The notes under the pieces: model-generated | The model's database searches: none | Seen by the model: the letters and a program-made list of their open reading frames with translations, nothing else | What the model was told of the DNA's origin: nothing | Shown here: piece by piece, positions 35,828 to 45,848 of the stretch | Position numbering within the stretch: the first letter of the stretch is position 1 | How the letters are laid out: each line of letters begins with the position of its first letter | Position numbers and translations under genes: made by a program | Origin: Cytobacillus firmus | GTDB lineage: Bacteria > Bacillota > Bacilli > Bacillales > Cytobacillaceae | Length of the DNA stretch: 64,000 nucleotides | Direction: 5' to 3' | NCBI RefSeq assembly: GCF_023612095.1 | Contig: NZ_CP086235.1 | Span: 207,001-271,000 of the forward strand

Positions 35828-36304
35828 TTAATTTGTTTTTGAGAAACGCTCTATCATTTCGAGTAGTATCTGGTTGCTATTTTTTATAAAGCCAAGAATT
35901 AACTGAAGTTCCTCAACAGTATATTGAGATAATATTTTATGAATTTCTTCACCAAAGGAACTGAAAAGAGGAACTATTTCTTTCTCTGCTTTTTCTTGGT
36001 TTACGCTGATAATCACACGCCTTTTGTCCTGAGGATCATTATCACGGAAAGCATATCCTGCTCCTTCAAGCCTATTTATTACGCCAGTAATAGTCCCCGT
36101 CGTTAATCCCGTTATCTCAGCAAGTTCGCCAGCTGTTATTGGTTGATTCTTGAAAATAACTTCTAAACATTTATGATCAGTTGGGTTAAGTCCTAACTTG
36201 GTAGCAATTGACTGATGAAACATAATGGTGGCTGAACTATTATTTCGTAATTCATCATTTAGAGTATTGAGTAACTTTTTTCTTAATGTTTCGTTTGTTG
36301 ACAT
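35828..36304 (-). CDS. MarR family transcriptional regulator
   Basis: 158 aa winged-helix repressor. DNA-binding part: PITAGELAEITGLTTGTITG (helix-turn-helix) and GAGYAFRDNDPQDKRRVII (wing with the family DxRD-like motif). Start chosen at the ATG 36304 after GAAGGTAGAAAAA. A perfect 16-bp palindrome 27 bases upstream is the likely autoregulatory operator; the divergent DUF2269-like gene may be the target. Confidence 0.87.
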   Translation of the reverse strand: MSTNETLRKKLLNTLNDELRNNSSATIMFHQSIATKLGLNPTDHKCLEVIFKNQPITAGELAEITGLTTGTITGVINRLEGAGYAFRDNDPQDKRRVIISVNQEKAEKEIVPLFSSFGEEIHKILSQYTVEELQLILGFIKNSNQILLEMIERFSKTN

Positions 36305-36330
36305 TTTTTCTACCTTCAATTATAATTATC

Positions 36331-36346
36331 TTATCTCGCGAGATAA
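36331..36346. promoter_or_regulatory. Palindromic operator of the MarR regulator
   Basis: TTATCTCGCGAGATAA is a perfect palindrome between the MarR gene and the divergent membrane-protein gene; length and symmetry fit a MarR dimer. Confidence 0.75.
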
Positions 36347-36496
36347 AATAATTTCATTTAACTTTTATCATAATTAAACAGCATTTCATTAACTTATTAT
36401 ATCTAAAATTTTAGTGTTCAGTTATCACATTATTTTTTGAGGATTCAATAGTAAAGATAGGGATAAAATTTCAATATTCATGAGAGGATGTTAAAA

Positions 36497-37102
36497 GTGA
36501 GTAAAGATGCAGGTATATTTTTAGGAACATCATTAATGCTTATATTGCTGATATTCATTCCAATTTGGATAGGAAAAAAGAAGAGTAATAAGTTAAATAT
36601 AAAACAAAAAAATTGGTGGTTAATATCACATATTTTCTTTGTGGTTATTTTTATAGGAGGCTCGCTGGGGATAACATTATTAGCCATTTCAACTAATTTT
36701 ATTACTGAGAGAGAACATATTTATGCAGCACATTTGTTTATTGGATTTTTTGACTGGTTTTTAATAATTCCAGGTGGACTCGGCTCCTTCTTTACTGGAA
36801 TTTGGTTAGCTGTACGTACACATTGGGGGGTAACAAAGTACTATTGGATTATGGCTAAACTTGGTGTTACTTTTATAACCATTTTGTTTGGTTCGATGTA
36901 TATGCGTGTATGGATTCACGATAAGGCAGGAGATATTTTCGTTAACAGTATCCATCCTTTAAAAAATCCTTTATACCTCCATAGTCGTGAAATGTTATTT
37001 ATCGGTATTGTAATCTCATTTGTTTTCATTATCTTTTTAGTTGTAATTTCTTATTTAAAACCGTGGGGGAAAATAAAAAAAGCGGAAAAACGCATTTCTT
37101 AA
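36497..37102 (+). CDS. DUF2269-like integral membrane protein
   Basis: About 201 aa with five membrane helices (about residues 6-26, 42-66, 76-105, 118-135, 160-185) and a basic C-terminal tail. GTG 36497 preferred because GAGAGG lies directly against the earlier ATG 36488. The fold and length resemble DUF2269 proteins. Divergent from the MarR gene with the palindrome between them. Confidence 0.7.
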   Translation: MSKDAGIFLGTSLMLILLIFIPIWIGKKKSNKLNIKQKNWWLISHIFFVVIFIGGSLGITLLAISTNFITEREHIYAAHLFIGFFDWFLIIPGGLGSFFTGIWLAVRTHWGVTKYYWIMAKLGVTFITILFGSMYMRVWIHDKAGDIFVNSIHPLKNPLYLHSREMLFIGIVISFVFIIFLVVISYLKPWGKIKKAEKRIS

Positions 37103-37144
37103 ATAGATAGGAGTAAATTGGGCTTGGGTCTGGTTTATCCCTAA

Positions 37145-37378
37145 CTTAAACGAAAGAGGATTGAAGAACGATTCAAAGGATTTAGTAAGAAGGGAGTTGT
37201 AGATACTAATACATCTGCCGAAGCAATTCTATCCTTTACAGCTGAAAGTCGGAATCAGGTAGATGAGATAGTAAATAAGGCACTGTCATCTGGTGCAAAA
37301 TCTTTTAGTGTATTTGCTTGTTTAACCCCGTCTTTATACGATCATTGGTATACGCTGGATTGTTATCCAATTTTCTAA
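37145..37378 (+). pseudogene. Fragment of a VOC (glyoxalase-like) family gene
   Basis: Open without a start codon: FKGFSKKGVVDTNTSAEAIL, FTAESRNQVDEIVNKALSSG, AKSF and then unrelated-looking residues to a stop. The stretch matches the middle of VOC proteins (VDT-S-EV-ISI-AESREEVDELV); the metal-binding glutamate region at the end is gone. Confidence 0.7.
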
Positions 37379-37698
37379 TGATTGTAGTTTGTTATAATTT
37401 TAGAGAATGGGACCACATTCAGTAAGGGGCATTATTTCTTGCACTCTGGACATTAGTTTATTTGTTTCATAAGAAAATGGGCACTTGATGAAAGTGTCAT
37501 TCAGCAATCCTCCGGGGTTGTTTTTTTGTTCCTTTTTGAAAAAGGACTCTTTACTCCTTAAATTTTTATTAAGCACTTGATTGCATTTAGCAACAAGTGC
37601 TTTTTATATTAACAATTAACCAGCTTTCAATATATCGTAGGACCCTTGCATACAAAAAGCCCGCCAAGGGTAAACCCAATACAAAAAGGGTGACAGAT
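37379..37698. other. Gene-free interval
   Basis: About 320 bases between the VOC fragment and the DUF4385 gene. A possible hairpin lies near 37490 (GCACTT..AAGTG) with a T-run near 37520. Otherwise I see nothing. Confidence 0.4.
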
Positions 37699-38145
37699 AT
37701 GGCTTTCGACTATGATTTGGACTTTGAAACAATAGACTTCCGCAAGAATCCTGAACTGTATAGGGTTGGCAGGGGAGAACAGGGTGTGCTGCTGGTAGAG
37801 CCTTATAAGAGCGAGATCCTGAAGCATTGGCGATTTAAGACTCCGGAAATTGCTGTGGAGTCATCGGATAAGATCTATCAAATGTTTCTCGATTATAAGG
37901 AGAAAGAAGATTTTGTCGGGATGGATATGGCAAGGAAATTTCTGCAGATGGGATATACAAGAGCCCGCAGGTATACGAATTACAAAGGCGGGAAGAAATA
38001 TGATGAGGATGGCAAGGTAAATGAAAGACAGAATGATCCGGTGAAGGCAGAATCGGCGTCCATCTTTATGGAGAAATGGAAGCTCGCGCGAGAAGATCAG
38101 GATTATCTTAAGCGAAAAAAAGAGCATCAGAAGAAATATGGCTGA
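37699..38145 (+). CDS. DUF4385 family protein
   Basis: 148 aa. The sequence FDYDLDFETIDFRKNPELYR, followed by VGRGEQGVLLVEPYKSEIL and MARKFLQMGYTRARRYTNYK, is the family core. Start at the ATG 37699 after AAAGGGTGACAGAT; the longer frame adds 34 unlikely residues. Function unknown. Codon use and GC are closer to the core genes than to the AT-rich accessory block, and a DUF488 gene follows after 41 bases. Confidence 0.85.
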   Translation: MAFDYDLDFETIDFRKNPELYRVGRGEQGVLLVEPYKSEILKHWRFKTPEIAVESSDKIYQMFLDYKEKEDFVGMDMARKFLQMGYTRARRYTNYKGGKKYDEDGKVNERQNDPVKAESASIFMEKWKLAREDQDYLKRKKEHQKKYG

Positions 38146-38186
38146 AGCAGCAACCTGAACAACATAGTCTTTGTTTTAAGGGGAAG

Positions 38187-38741
38187 ATGATCATGAAAGT
38201 CTATACGATTGGACATTATAACCATTCGATCGAACAATTTTTAAAGCTGCTGGGAGCAGCTGAAATTAACTTTGTGGCAGATGTCCGGGCATTTCCTGCG
38301 AGCCGCAGGAATTCACACTTTAAAAAAGAAAACATGATCCAGTGGCTGAAAGAAGCGGGGATTCATTATCGCCATTTCCCCGGTCTTGGCGGGAGAAGGA
38401 GAATATCTGGCCAGGTAGGGGAGCAATTGAACGAAGGATGGAATAACCGCTCGTTTCACAATTATGCGGATTATACACTGACGGATGATTTTCAGTATGC
38501 TTTGGAGCAGCTCAAGGAACAGGCCGCAGAAACGACGCTCGTCTATATGTGTTCAGAATATCATCCGGCAAGATGCCACCGCCTGCTCATCAGCAACTGG
38601 CTGAAGGCAAATGGATGGGATGTGCGCCATCTCATTCCTGACTCCAAGGGGAATCCGAAGGTGGTCCCACATGAATTGGGGAAGTGGGGAGCCATGCCAA
38701 TCATTGAAGAAGATGGGACTGTGGTGTATCCGAAGCTATAA
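38187..38741 (+). CDS. DUF488 family protein
   Basis: 184 aa (182 if the ATG at 38193 is used; AAGGGGAAG fits both). Family motifs: TIGHYNHSIEQFLKLL at the start, ADVRAFPASRRNSHFKKE, the ELGG-like FPGLGGRRR, and the cysteine motif YMCSEYHPARCHRLLI. Function unknown; the CxxxxxxCHR pattern suggests a metal or nucleotide site. Probably co-transcribed with the DUF4385 gene. Confidence 0.87.
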   Translation: MIMKVYTIGHYNHSIEQFLKLLGAAEINFVADVRAFPASRRNSHFKKENMIQWLKEAGIHYRHFPGLGGRRRISGQVGEQLNEGWNNRSFHNYADYTLTDDFQYALEQLKEQAAETTLVYMCSEYHPARCHRLLISNWLKANGWDVRHLIPDSKGNPKVVPHELGKWGAMPIIEEDGTVVYPKL

Positions 38742-39002
38742 AAAGGGAAACGCAGGGTCACAGGTGCCGGGTACCCTTTTTGAAGCAGCTGCTGTATTGT
38801 GGCTGCTTTTTAATTTGCAGTAGTTTTCACCTATATGGTTTCAATAAAATGGTATAATTTTCAATGAGATTATAACTTTAATATGGGGCCTTCCAATATG
38901 GTAGAGGTTGTAATGGATGCAGGTCCCAGGAATGATTACAAATAAAAGAAGAGGTATGATTCACAGAAATACTTAAACCTGGATTAGGGAGGATAACTAA
39001 TT

Positions 39003-39263
39003 GTGGAAAAGATATTCATTATGAATGCTTTGTTATTCAGTGTAATAATAGTTTTCTTACTTTATAAGAATAAAAACAAACACAATACTATATCCATTAT
39101 GGTTGTATTACTTATCTTCTTTTCCGGTATATTTTCTGTAACAGCATATTTTATAAAATCCAACTATTCTATAATATTATACACCCTGCAATGGATAACT
39201 TTGCTGGTCGCTGTAATTTTGCAATTCAGGATAAAGAATTCCAAAGAGAAACTCCACAAGTGA
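39003..39263 (+). CDS. Small three-helix membrane protein
   Basis: 86 aa with helices at about residues 6-20, 30-50 and 55-75 and a lysine-rich tail. GTG start after GGGAGGATAACTAATT. No family recognised. The degenerate hairpin repeat follows its stop within 5 bases and could serve as its terminator. Confidence 0.6.
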   Translation: MEKIFIMNALLFSVIIVFLLYKNKNKHNTISIMVVLLIFFSGIFSVTAYFIKSNYSIILYTLQWITLLVAVILQFRIKNSKEKLHK

Positions 39264-39267
39264 TATT

Positions 39268-39320
39268 GGACAGGTGCCCGTCCCCAACTATACTGCTGCT
39301 TTAGGGGGCAGGCACCTTTT
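39268..39320 (+). repeat. Degenerate hairpin repeat, copy 11
   Basis: GGACAGGTGCCCGTCCCCAA start and CTATACTGCTGCTTT loop with the right arm shortened to GGGGGCAGGCACC plus T4. Same orientation as all other copies. Confidence 0.75.
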
Positions 39321-39336
39321 AGCTGTTTATTAGAAT

Positions 39337-39420
39337 TCATCATAATCTGCCAAAGAGAAATCATCTTGAGTGATGGGTGCGTTTTTTTCAGCATCCTCAA
39401 TTTTAGTTATAAAATTGCAG
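39337..39420 (-). pseudogene. 3' fragment of an unidentified gene
   Basis: Reading leftward the frame LQNFITKIEDAEKNAPITQD then DFSLADYDEF ends at two consecutive stops. Acidic C-terminal tail only; no start. Not identified. Confidence 0.35.
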
Positions 39421-39434
39421 AGAAAGATAAACCC

Positions 39435-39749
39435 TTACCTCAACTTTCTTTCCCGCATCAATGCTACTCGATAAGGGAATAATTCCCCTTCCATCATGCC
39501 CTCAGAAATAGCGGGGTCAGCTCTCATGAATTGTTCAGCACTCTTTTTATTTTCAGCTTCAAAGATAACAATTCCAAATCCGGTATCATCGTCATTCAGT
39601 GTTCGTCCTGCCAATATTACTTTTCCCTCTTCAGTATTTTCTTTGAGTTTTAAGAAGTGGCGGCTGATAATCTCTTCTTCCGTTTGCGTCCAGCTTTCCC
39701 TTTCTAAAAAATGTGCTTTTAATCTTAATTTATATAAATATTGTTCCAT
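39435..39749 (-). CDS. YCII-related domain protein
   Basis: 104 aa ferredoxin-like small protein: HFLKLKENTEEGKVILAGR, then FGIVIFEAENKKSAEQFM and DPAISEGMMEGELFPYRV, the typical YciI arrangement, in which a histidine-aspartate pair lies in the cleft. GAGGTGATAA precedes the ATG. Single gene; substrate unknown. Confidence 0.82.
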   Translation of the reverse strand: MEQYLYKLRLKAHFLERESWTQTEEEIISRHFLKLKENTEEGKVILAGRTLNDDDTGFGIVIFEAENKKSAEQFMRADPAISEGMMEGELFPYRVALMRERKLR

Positions 39750-39977
39750 TGATTTATCACCTCATTATTAAATTGATAACACTTGGACCCTTATAATAAG
39801 CAGCATTTTTGTACCTATTCGGGATAAAAACATTAATTTCCTTCTTTTAATAATCCCTCAATTTGCTGCAGTTTCACCCTTATGTTTAATGGAATACAAA
39901 TTAATCCTATTTTCCCATAACAGCCCAAATCATGATATATTTTAATAGGTACGATATAGATAACCAAAGGGGCATGT

Positions 39978-41186
39978 ATGAAGGAGTTTAATAATAAATC
40001 CAATAAAAAAATCTATCATATTGTGGCGTTTATTGTGATCACCATTATGGTCCTGGGGCTGGTGGCGGATAATCCGCGGATGGGTGACTTTGGTGCTGGC
40101 TATATGCTGAATCTGGTGCTGGTCCTCATTCTATCGGTCTGTCTGCTGCTGTATCCCCGGGCTCATACGTATGTACATAGATTGATAATCAAAGTTGTTT
40201 CGTCTGTTTACTTTTATACGTTGTTCTTTTTATATCCGGAGACCTGGTCGAATTTTATTTTTCTGTGTTTGATTCCTGCCCTCTCGATCCTGTTTTTTGA
40301 TTCCAGGATTTTTTATTTTTCGCTTATTCTCAATTGTGCGGGTTCGGTGCTTTTGTTTGGCTATATTGCGGCTATGGACCACGGACTTCAATACGCCTAT
40401 ATACAGCAGGATTTAATAGGAAATGTGATTAATTTTTTTGCAAGCCAGGTGATTATTTTTTTTATTTTTTTCTTAACGAATGGACGGATGAAAAAACAGC
40501 AGCTCTATTATGAACAAATTCAGCAGTCTGGGCGCTTGAAGATAACGGGCCAGCTGGCGGCTGCGGTTGCACATGAAGTCAGGAATCCTCTGACCGTTGT
40601 GAAGGGTTTTCTGCAGTTATTTGAACAGGATCCTTCCTTTTCTTCCAGTCGAAAAGGACAGATTTCGCTGATGGTTGATGAATTAAATACAGCTGAGCAG
40701 GTGATTTCTCAATTTCTGTCTGTTGCGAAACCGAAAAAAGAGATTGCATCTGAATCAGTGGAGGTCAAGGCTGTTCTGCAGAGTGTGGCGGATCTCCTGT
40801 ATTCGTATGGGCTGCTGCATGATAACCGGATTGAAGTAAATGTTCCGGATGATTGTCATATTGCCGTGAACCGCCTGGAGTTTAAACAATTGCTGATCAA
40901 TATTATGAAAAATGCGATTGAGGCATCGGAGCTGGGGGATATCGTTCAGGTTACGGCTGCAAGGGAAAAAGACTTTGTTGTCATAAAGGTTACCGACCAG
41001 GGCAGAGGGATGACTGAATCAGAGGTTGCCTCACTCGGAACGCCCTTTTATTCCCTGAAAAGCAAAGGCACCGGGCTGGGTATGATGATTTGCTTTGAGA
41101 TAGTGGAAAAATATAAAGGGACCATTCATTTCGACACGGCTTTGGGGCACGGAACAACCGTTGTGATACGCTTTCCAGCTATTTAA
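39978..41186 (+). CDS. Membrane sensor histidine kinase (sporulation-kinase-like)
   Basis: 402 aa. Six hydrophobic helices in the first 170 residues without a large external loop, then HisKA with the acceptor VAHEVRNPLTVVKGFLQLF and HATPase with NIMKNAIEAS, DQGRGM and GTGLGM. The combination of a multi-helix sensor and VAHEVRNPLT resembles KinB-type phosphorelay kinases. No response regulator gene is adjacent, as for orphan sporulation kinases. Start ATG after AAAGGGGCATGT. Confidence 0.85.
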   Translation: MKEFNNKSNKKIYHIVAFIVITIMVLGLVADNPRMGDFGAGYMLNLVLVLILSVCLLLYPRAHTYVHRLIIKVVSSVYFYTLFFLYPETWSNFIFLCLIPALSILFFDSRIFYFSLILNCAGSVLLFGYIAAMDHGLQYAYIQQDLIGNVINFFASQVIIFFIFFLTNGRMKKQQLYYEQIQQSGRLKITGQLAAAVAHEVRNPLTVVKGFLQLFEQDPSFSSSRKGQISLMVDELNTAEQVISQFLSVAKPKKEIASESVEVKAVLQSVADLLYSYGLLHDNRIEVNVPDDCHIAVNRLEFKQLLINIMKNAIEASELGDIVQVTAAREKDFVVIKVTDQGRGMTESEVASLGTPFYSLKSKGTGLGMMICFEIVEKYKGTIHFDTALGHGTTVVIRFPAI

Positions 41187-41230
41187 ATACAGACTCCTGA
41201 CCATAAGAAGATAACTGTGTATCTAAATAG

Positions 41231-41268
41231 AAAAGGATGATGCTTTCTTACTAGCATCACCCTTTTTC
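41231..41268. terminator. Convergent terminator between the kinase and gdhA
   Basis: AAAAGG-ATGATGCT pairs with AGCATCA-CCCTTTTT; serves both converging genes. Confidence 0.85.
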
Positions 41269-41272
41269 ATTT

Positions 41273-42682
<1,410 letters not shown>

Positions 42683-42819
42683 TTAATTCAATAATTTCCA
42701 ACTATTCAAAATTTGTATGATTCCCTCATTTTATAGTTGAAAATCAATCTAAACAATATGAAAATTAGATAATATTGATGCCGAAATTAGATGATTGGCA
42801 GAAGGGAGGAAAAAAACAC

Positions 42820-43722
42820 ATGGAACTAAGGCAGATTAAATACTTTATTGAAGTGGCGAAAAGAGAACATGTAACCGAAGCGGCCTTAGCTTTACATGTG
42901 GCGCAATCTGCTGTGAGCAGACAGATTTTCAACCTTGAATCAGAGCTGGGGGTCAGTTTATTTATCCGTGAAGGCAGGAACGTGAAATTGACGCCGATCG
43001 GCAAACTATTCTTAGAACAGATGGAAGAAGCCATAAAGGTAATCGATAATGCCAAACGGCAAGTCAAAGAGTATCTGGATCCGGAGCATGGCAGAATACG
43101 TTTTGGCTTCCCAAGCAGTCTGGCACTTTATACGCTGCCTTCCATCATATCTGCTTTCCGCGGGCGCTATCCTCATGTGAAGTTTGAGCTGAAACAGAGC
43201 GCTTATCATGATTTAATCAGCGGAGTGGCGGAAGGGGAAATCGATATGGCATTGATTGGCCCTCTCCCTAAGAAAGAGAAAAAGGTTAAAGGGGATATTT
43301 TATTTACCGAGAAAATGGTCGCTCTGGTTCCTGCTGACCACCCTTTAGCGGACAAACCCCTATTGAACCTGAACCAGCTGAAAGACGAATCCTTTATCTT
43401 GTTTCCCAAGGGATATGTTCTGCGGGAACTATTCGATAACGCATGCAGTCAGCTTGGTTTTTACCCTAAAGTGTCATTTGAAGGGGATGACATTGATACG
43501 ATTAAAGGCTTGGTCTCAGCAGGTCTGGGGCTGACGCTTATTCCGGAATCTACATTGGTGGAAAGCCTGCCGCGCTCCACAGTTAGGCTGCCTGTCATGC
43601 CACAGATTACCCGTGCGGTAGGAATCATTATTCCAAGTGAACGCCAGCTGCTGCCCACGGAGAAAATATTCTATCAATTTATTCGTGATTTCTTTGCTGT
43701 TTTGGATCAATTCCAAAACTGA
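42820..43722 (+). CDS. LysR family transcriptional regulator (GltC-like)
   Basis: 300 aa. N-terminal winged helix with MELRQIKYFIEVAKREHVTE and AALALHVAQSAVSRQIFNLE, followed by a periplasmic-binding-like effector domain. ATG 42820 after AAGGGAGGAA; the longer frame lacks a ribosome binding site. Divergent from gdhA, the usual layout for a LysR regulator and its target; similarity to GltC, the activator of glutamate synthase in B. subtilis, fits a nitrogen/glutamate role. Confidence 0.87.
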   Translation: MELRQIKYFIEVAKREHVTEAALALHVAQSAVSRQIFNLESELGVSLFIREGRNVKLTPIGKLFLEQMEEAIKVIDNAKRQVKEYLDPEHGRIRFGFPSSLALYTLPSIISAFRGRYPHVKFELKQSAYHDLISGVAEGEIDMALIGPLPKKEKKVKGDILFTEKMVALVPADHPLADKPLLNLNQLKDESFILFPKGYVLRELFDNACSQLGFYPKVSFEGDDIDTIKGLVSAGLGLTLIPESTLVESLPRSTVRLPVMPQITRAVGIIIPSERQLLPTEKIFYQFIRDFFAVLDQFQN

Positions 43723-43916
43723 TGCCATTATCGCGATTTCCTTAAGGAAATTTGAAAAGGCCCTGCCATCTTCATCATGTTATTCATATATATTTTTGGT
43801 CTTCACTTGGAGGATTTCTCTGCTGATTTAGCGAATTTGACTTCGATAGTGAAATGGCAGGCGTGTCCCGGGAAAAAGGGCGGGGGAGCTGCCTTTTCAA
43901 AGAGAAGGGGGATCAT

Positions 43917-44351
43917 ATGATTGAATTTAGAGAAATAGACCGCCATAATTTTTTTGATGTCATTGATTTGCGTGTGGCAGAAGAGCAAAAGGCATTTGTG
44001 GCGCCGAATGTGTTTTCGCTGGCGCAGGCGAAGGCGTTTCCGGAGTGTGAGTGCTTAGCTATTTATCATGATGAGGTATTAGTGGGCTTTACAATGTACT
44101 GTATGGATGACGATGATAAGGAATACTGGATTTACCGTCTGATGATTGATGCGAAGCACCAGTCGAAAGGGTACGGGAAAGCGGCCATGGAAAAGCTGAT
44201 TGAGCGGATTAAGCAGGATCAGGAGCATAAGGTGGTTTATTTGAGCTTTGAGCCTGAGAACCATTTGGCGAAGGGGCTATATGAAAAACTCGGCTTTGAA
44301 GCGGATGGCCGGGTGATTGATGGAGAAATCGTATATAAACTGGCGTATTAA
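43917..44351 (+). CDS. GNAT family acetyltransferase (BltD-like)
   Basis: 144 aa GNAT enzyme, probably acting on spermidine/spermine or a similar amine. Motif A is WIYRLMIDAKHQSKGYGKAA (acetyl-CoA pyrophosphate loop Q-x-x-G-x-G/A); motif B includes NHLAKGLYEKLGFEADG. Start ATG 43917 after AGAAGGGGGATCAT. Followed by a strong terminator. Substrate inferred from resemblance to BltD/PaiA. Confidence 0.83.
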   Translation: MIEFREIDRHNFFDVIDLRVAEEQKAFVAPNVFSLAQAKAFPECECLAIYHDEVLVGFTMYCMDDDDKEYWIYRLMIDAKHQSKGYGKAAMEKLIERIKQDQEHKVVYLSFEPENHLAKGLYEKLGFEADGRVIDGEIVYKLAY

Positions 44352-44354
44352 TCA

Positions 44355-44383
44355 AAAGAGCTCCTCCTGCGGGAGCTCTTTCT
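44355..44383 (+). terminator. Terminator after the GNAT gene
   Basis: AAAGAGCTCC pairs with GGAGCTCTTT around a short loop. Confidence 0.9.
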
Positions 44384-44401
44384 ATGAAAGGAGGCGGACA
44401 G

Positions 44402-44560
44402 ATGTTTAAGAAAAAAATGGTGCTTATCCTGATGATTATTTTGCTGCTTGCAGGCCTGCTTGACCTTAAAAGTATGAAGGACTGTTCTTTCAGCTGCTGC
44501 CGGAGTCCATGCAATCGAAGCTGGTTCACATTTTTTAGCGGCTGCTTTTCATCCGGATAA
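44402..44560 (+). CDS. Small cysteine-rich secreted or membrane peptide
   Basis: 52 codons after a very strong AAAGGAGGCGGACAG. A basic start and hydrophobic helix (MFKKKMVLILMIILLLAGLL) lead into a short tail containing five cysteines (CSFSCCRSPC then SGC). Too short for most gene callers. It lies between the GNAT terminator and the convergent MFS gene. The signal-like N-terminus and cysteine cluster suggest an exported peptide; no known family assigned. Confidence 0.55.
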   Translation: MFKKKMVLILMIILLLAGLLDLKSMKDCSFSCCRSPCNRSWFTFFSGCFSSG

Positions 44561-44591
44561 GCCTGGAAAAAAAGCAGCATCCTCGAACCAT

Positions 44592-45770
44592 TTAACCTGC
44601 CAATTTGCCTGCACCATTTTCCTTCCGACGGGCAAGTTTCCTGTAAAGAAGAGCCAGGACCAAAGCGGGTACAGTACATACCACCATTCCGATAAACGCA
44701 TATCGGGGTTCCATTTCATAAAGGTACCCGCCGAAAATGGTGAAAAGGGCTGTGCTCCAGCTGAGGGCGAGTGCTGAGTAGACCCCTTGAGTAATGGGTA
44801 CCTGTTCATGAGGAACATATTTAATTAAATATTTCATGAAGGCGTAATGTGCCATGGCAAATGAGAAGGCATGCAATGTCTGGCTAATGCTGAACACAAT
44901 GACATGCGGGAAGGCAAATACGAGTATCCAGCGTGCAGTGGAGCCCACTGCTGCCAGTGCCAGTAATGAACCGATTGAAAACTTCCGGAAAGTCCGGTCC
45001 GCAATGAAAAAGAAAAGAATTTCTGCAATCACGCCTATATTAATAATGGCGCCGATTAAATATTTTGGTGCTTGAATTTCCTGTAAGTAGATATAACCAT
45101 AATTGTAATAGGAAGCGTGCGCTGCCTGCAGCAGAATCACAATGATGAGCACAAGGCCGAAGTGTCTGATGCGGAATAATTTCCTTATGGCTCCTTTGGT
45201 CTGGCCGCGTTTCGGCTTTTCAGATAGTACTGCCGGTGTATTCATGAAACCGAGACAAAGGACTACAAGCATGCCAAGTAATAACGCCCAGAAAATGGCC
45301 TTATCGCCGAACCCACCTGTAAAGAAGGTCAGAATCATACCGGACACAACGAAGCCGATCGATCCCCAGGAGCGGCTTTTTCCATAATCCTTTAATTGTT
45401 TGTTTTGGACAAGAATGCCCGCAGCACTATCCAGTGCAGGCATCAGTGCCGGATAAAAGAAATGCAATAGCAGCGTTACTACCAGCAGGCTGGCAAAAGA
45501 GTCAGCCGGAATATAGCAGAGAATGGCGATCAGGGTACCGGCTGCCATTCCGTTCAGCAGGGTTCTGCTGCTGAATTTTCCTGATAAATAGGGAAAAGCA
45601 AAAAGTGTGGCAAGCCCCCGTACCACCAGGCCCAAGCTCATGATCAAGCTTGCCTGTGAAACCGTCATTCCTTTTATATGGATCATCCACCCTGTCCAAT
45701 AAGGCAGGAAAATGCCCCAGGTCATAAAAAAGCTGAAAAACTGCCTGCTCATCCAGCTTTGTGTCTTCAT
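44592..45770 (-). CDS. MFS transporter (PPP/HcaT-like)
   Basis: 392 aa, twelve predicted membrane helices, of the MFS_1-like group that includes 3-phenylpropionate transporter HcaT. Features: FFSFFMTWGIFLPYWTGWM at the start, the loop GKSRSWGSIGFVVSG after helix 4, and FAMAHYAFMKYL in the second half. Substrate unknown. Divergent from a Crp/Fnr-type regulator, with a perfect 20-bp palindrome between them, so the regulator probably controls this exporter or importer. Confidence 0.83.
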   Translation of the reverse strand: MKTQSWMSRQFFSFFMTWGIFLPYWTGWMIHIKGMTVSQASLIMSLGLVVRGLATLFAFPYLSGKFSSRTLLNGMAAGTLIAILCYIPADSFASLLVVTLLLHFFYPALMPALDSAAGILVQNKQLKDYGKSRSWGSIGFVVSGMILTFFTGGFGDKAIFWALLLGMLVVLCLGFMNTPAVLSEKPKRGQTKGAIRKLFRIRHFGLVLIIVILLQAAHASYYNYGYIYLQEIQAPKYLIGAIINIGVIAEILFFFIADRTFRKFSIGSLLALAAVGSTARWILVFAFPHVIVFSISQTLHAFSFAMAHYAFMKYLIKYVPHEQVPITQGVYSALALSWSTALFTIFGGYLYEMEPRYAFIGMVVCTVPALVLALLYRKLARRKENGAGKLAG

Positions 45771-45816
45771 AAAAATCCCTCCGATATTTGCATGATATCA
45801 GGAAGCTTCGTACAAT

Positions 45817-45836
45817 AATATGAGATATCTCATATT
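45817..45836. promoter_or_regulatory. Perfect 20-bp palindromic operator
   Basis: AATATGAGATATCTCATATT, centred between the MFS gene and the YeiL-like regulator. The inner TGAGATATCTCA has the spacing of a Crp/Fnr-family dimer site. Confidence 0.75.
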
Positions 45837-45848
45837 TTGGGGTGGATG

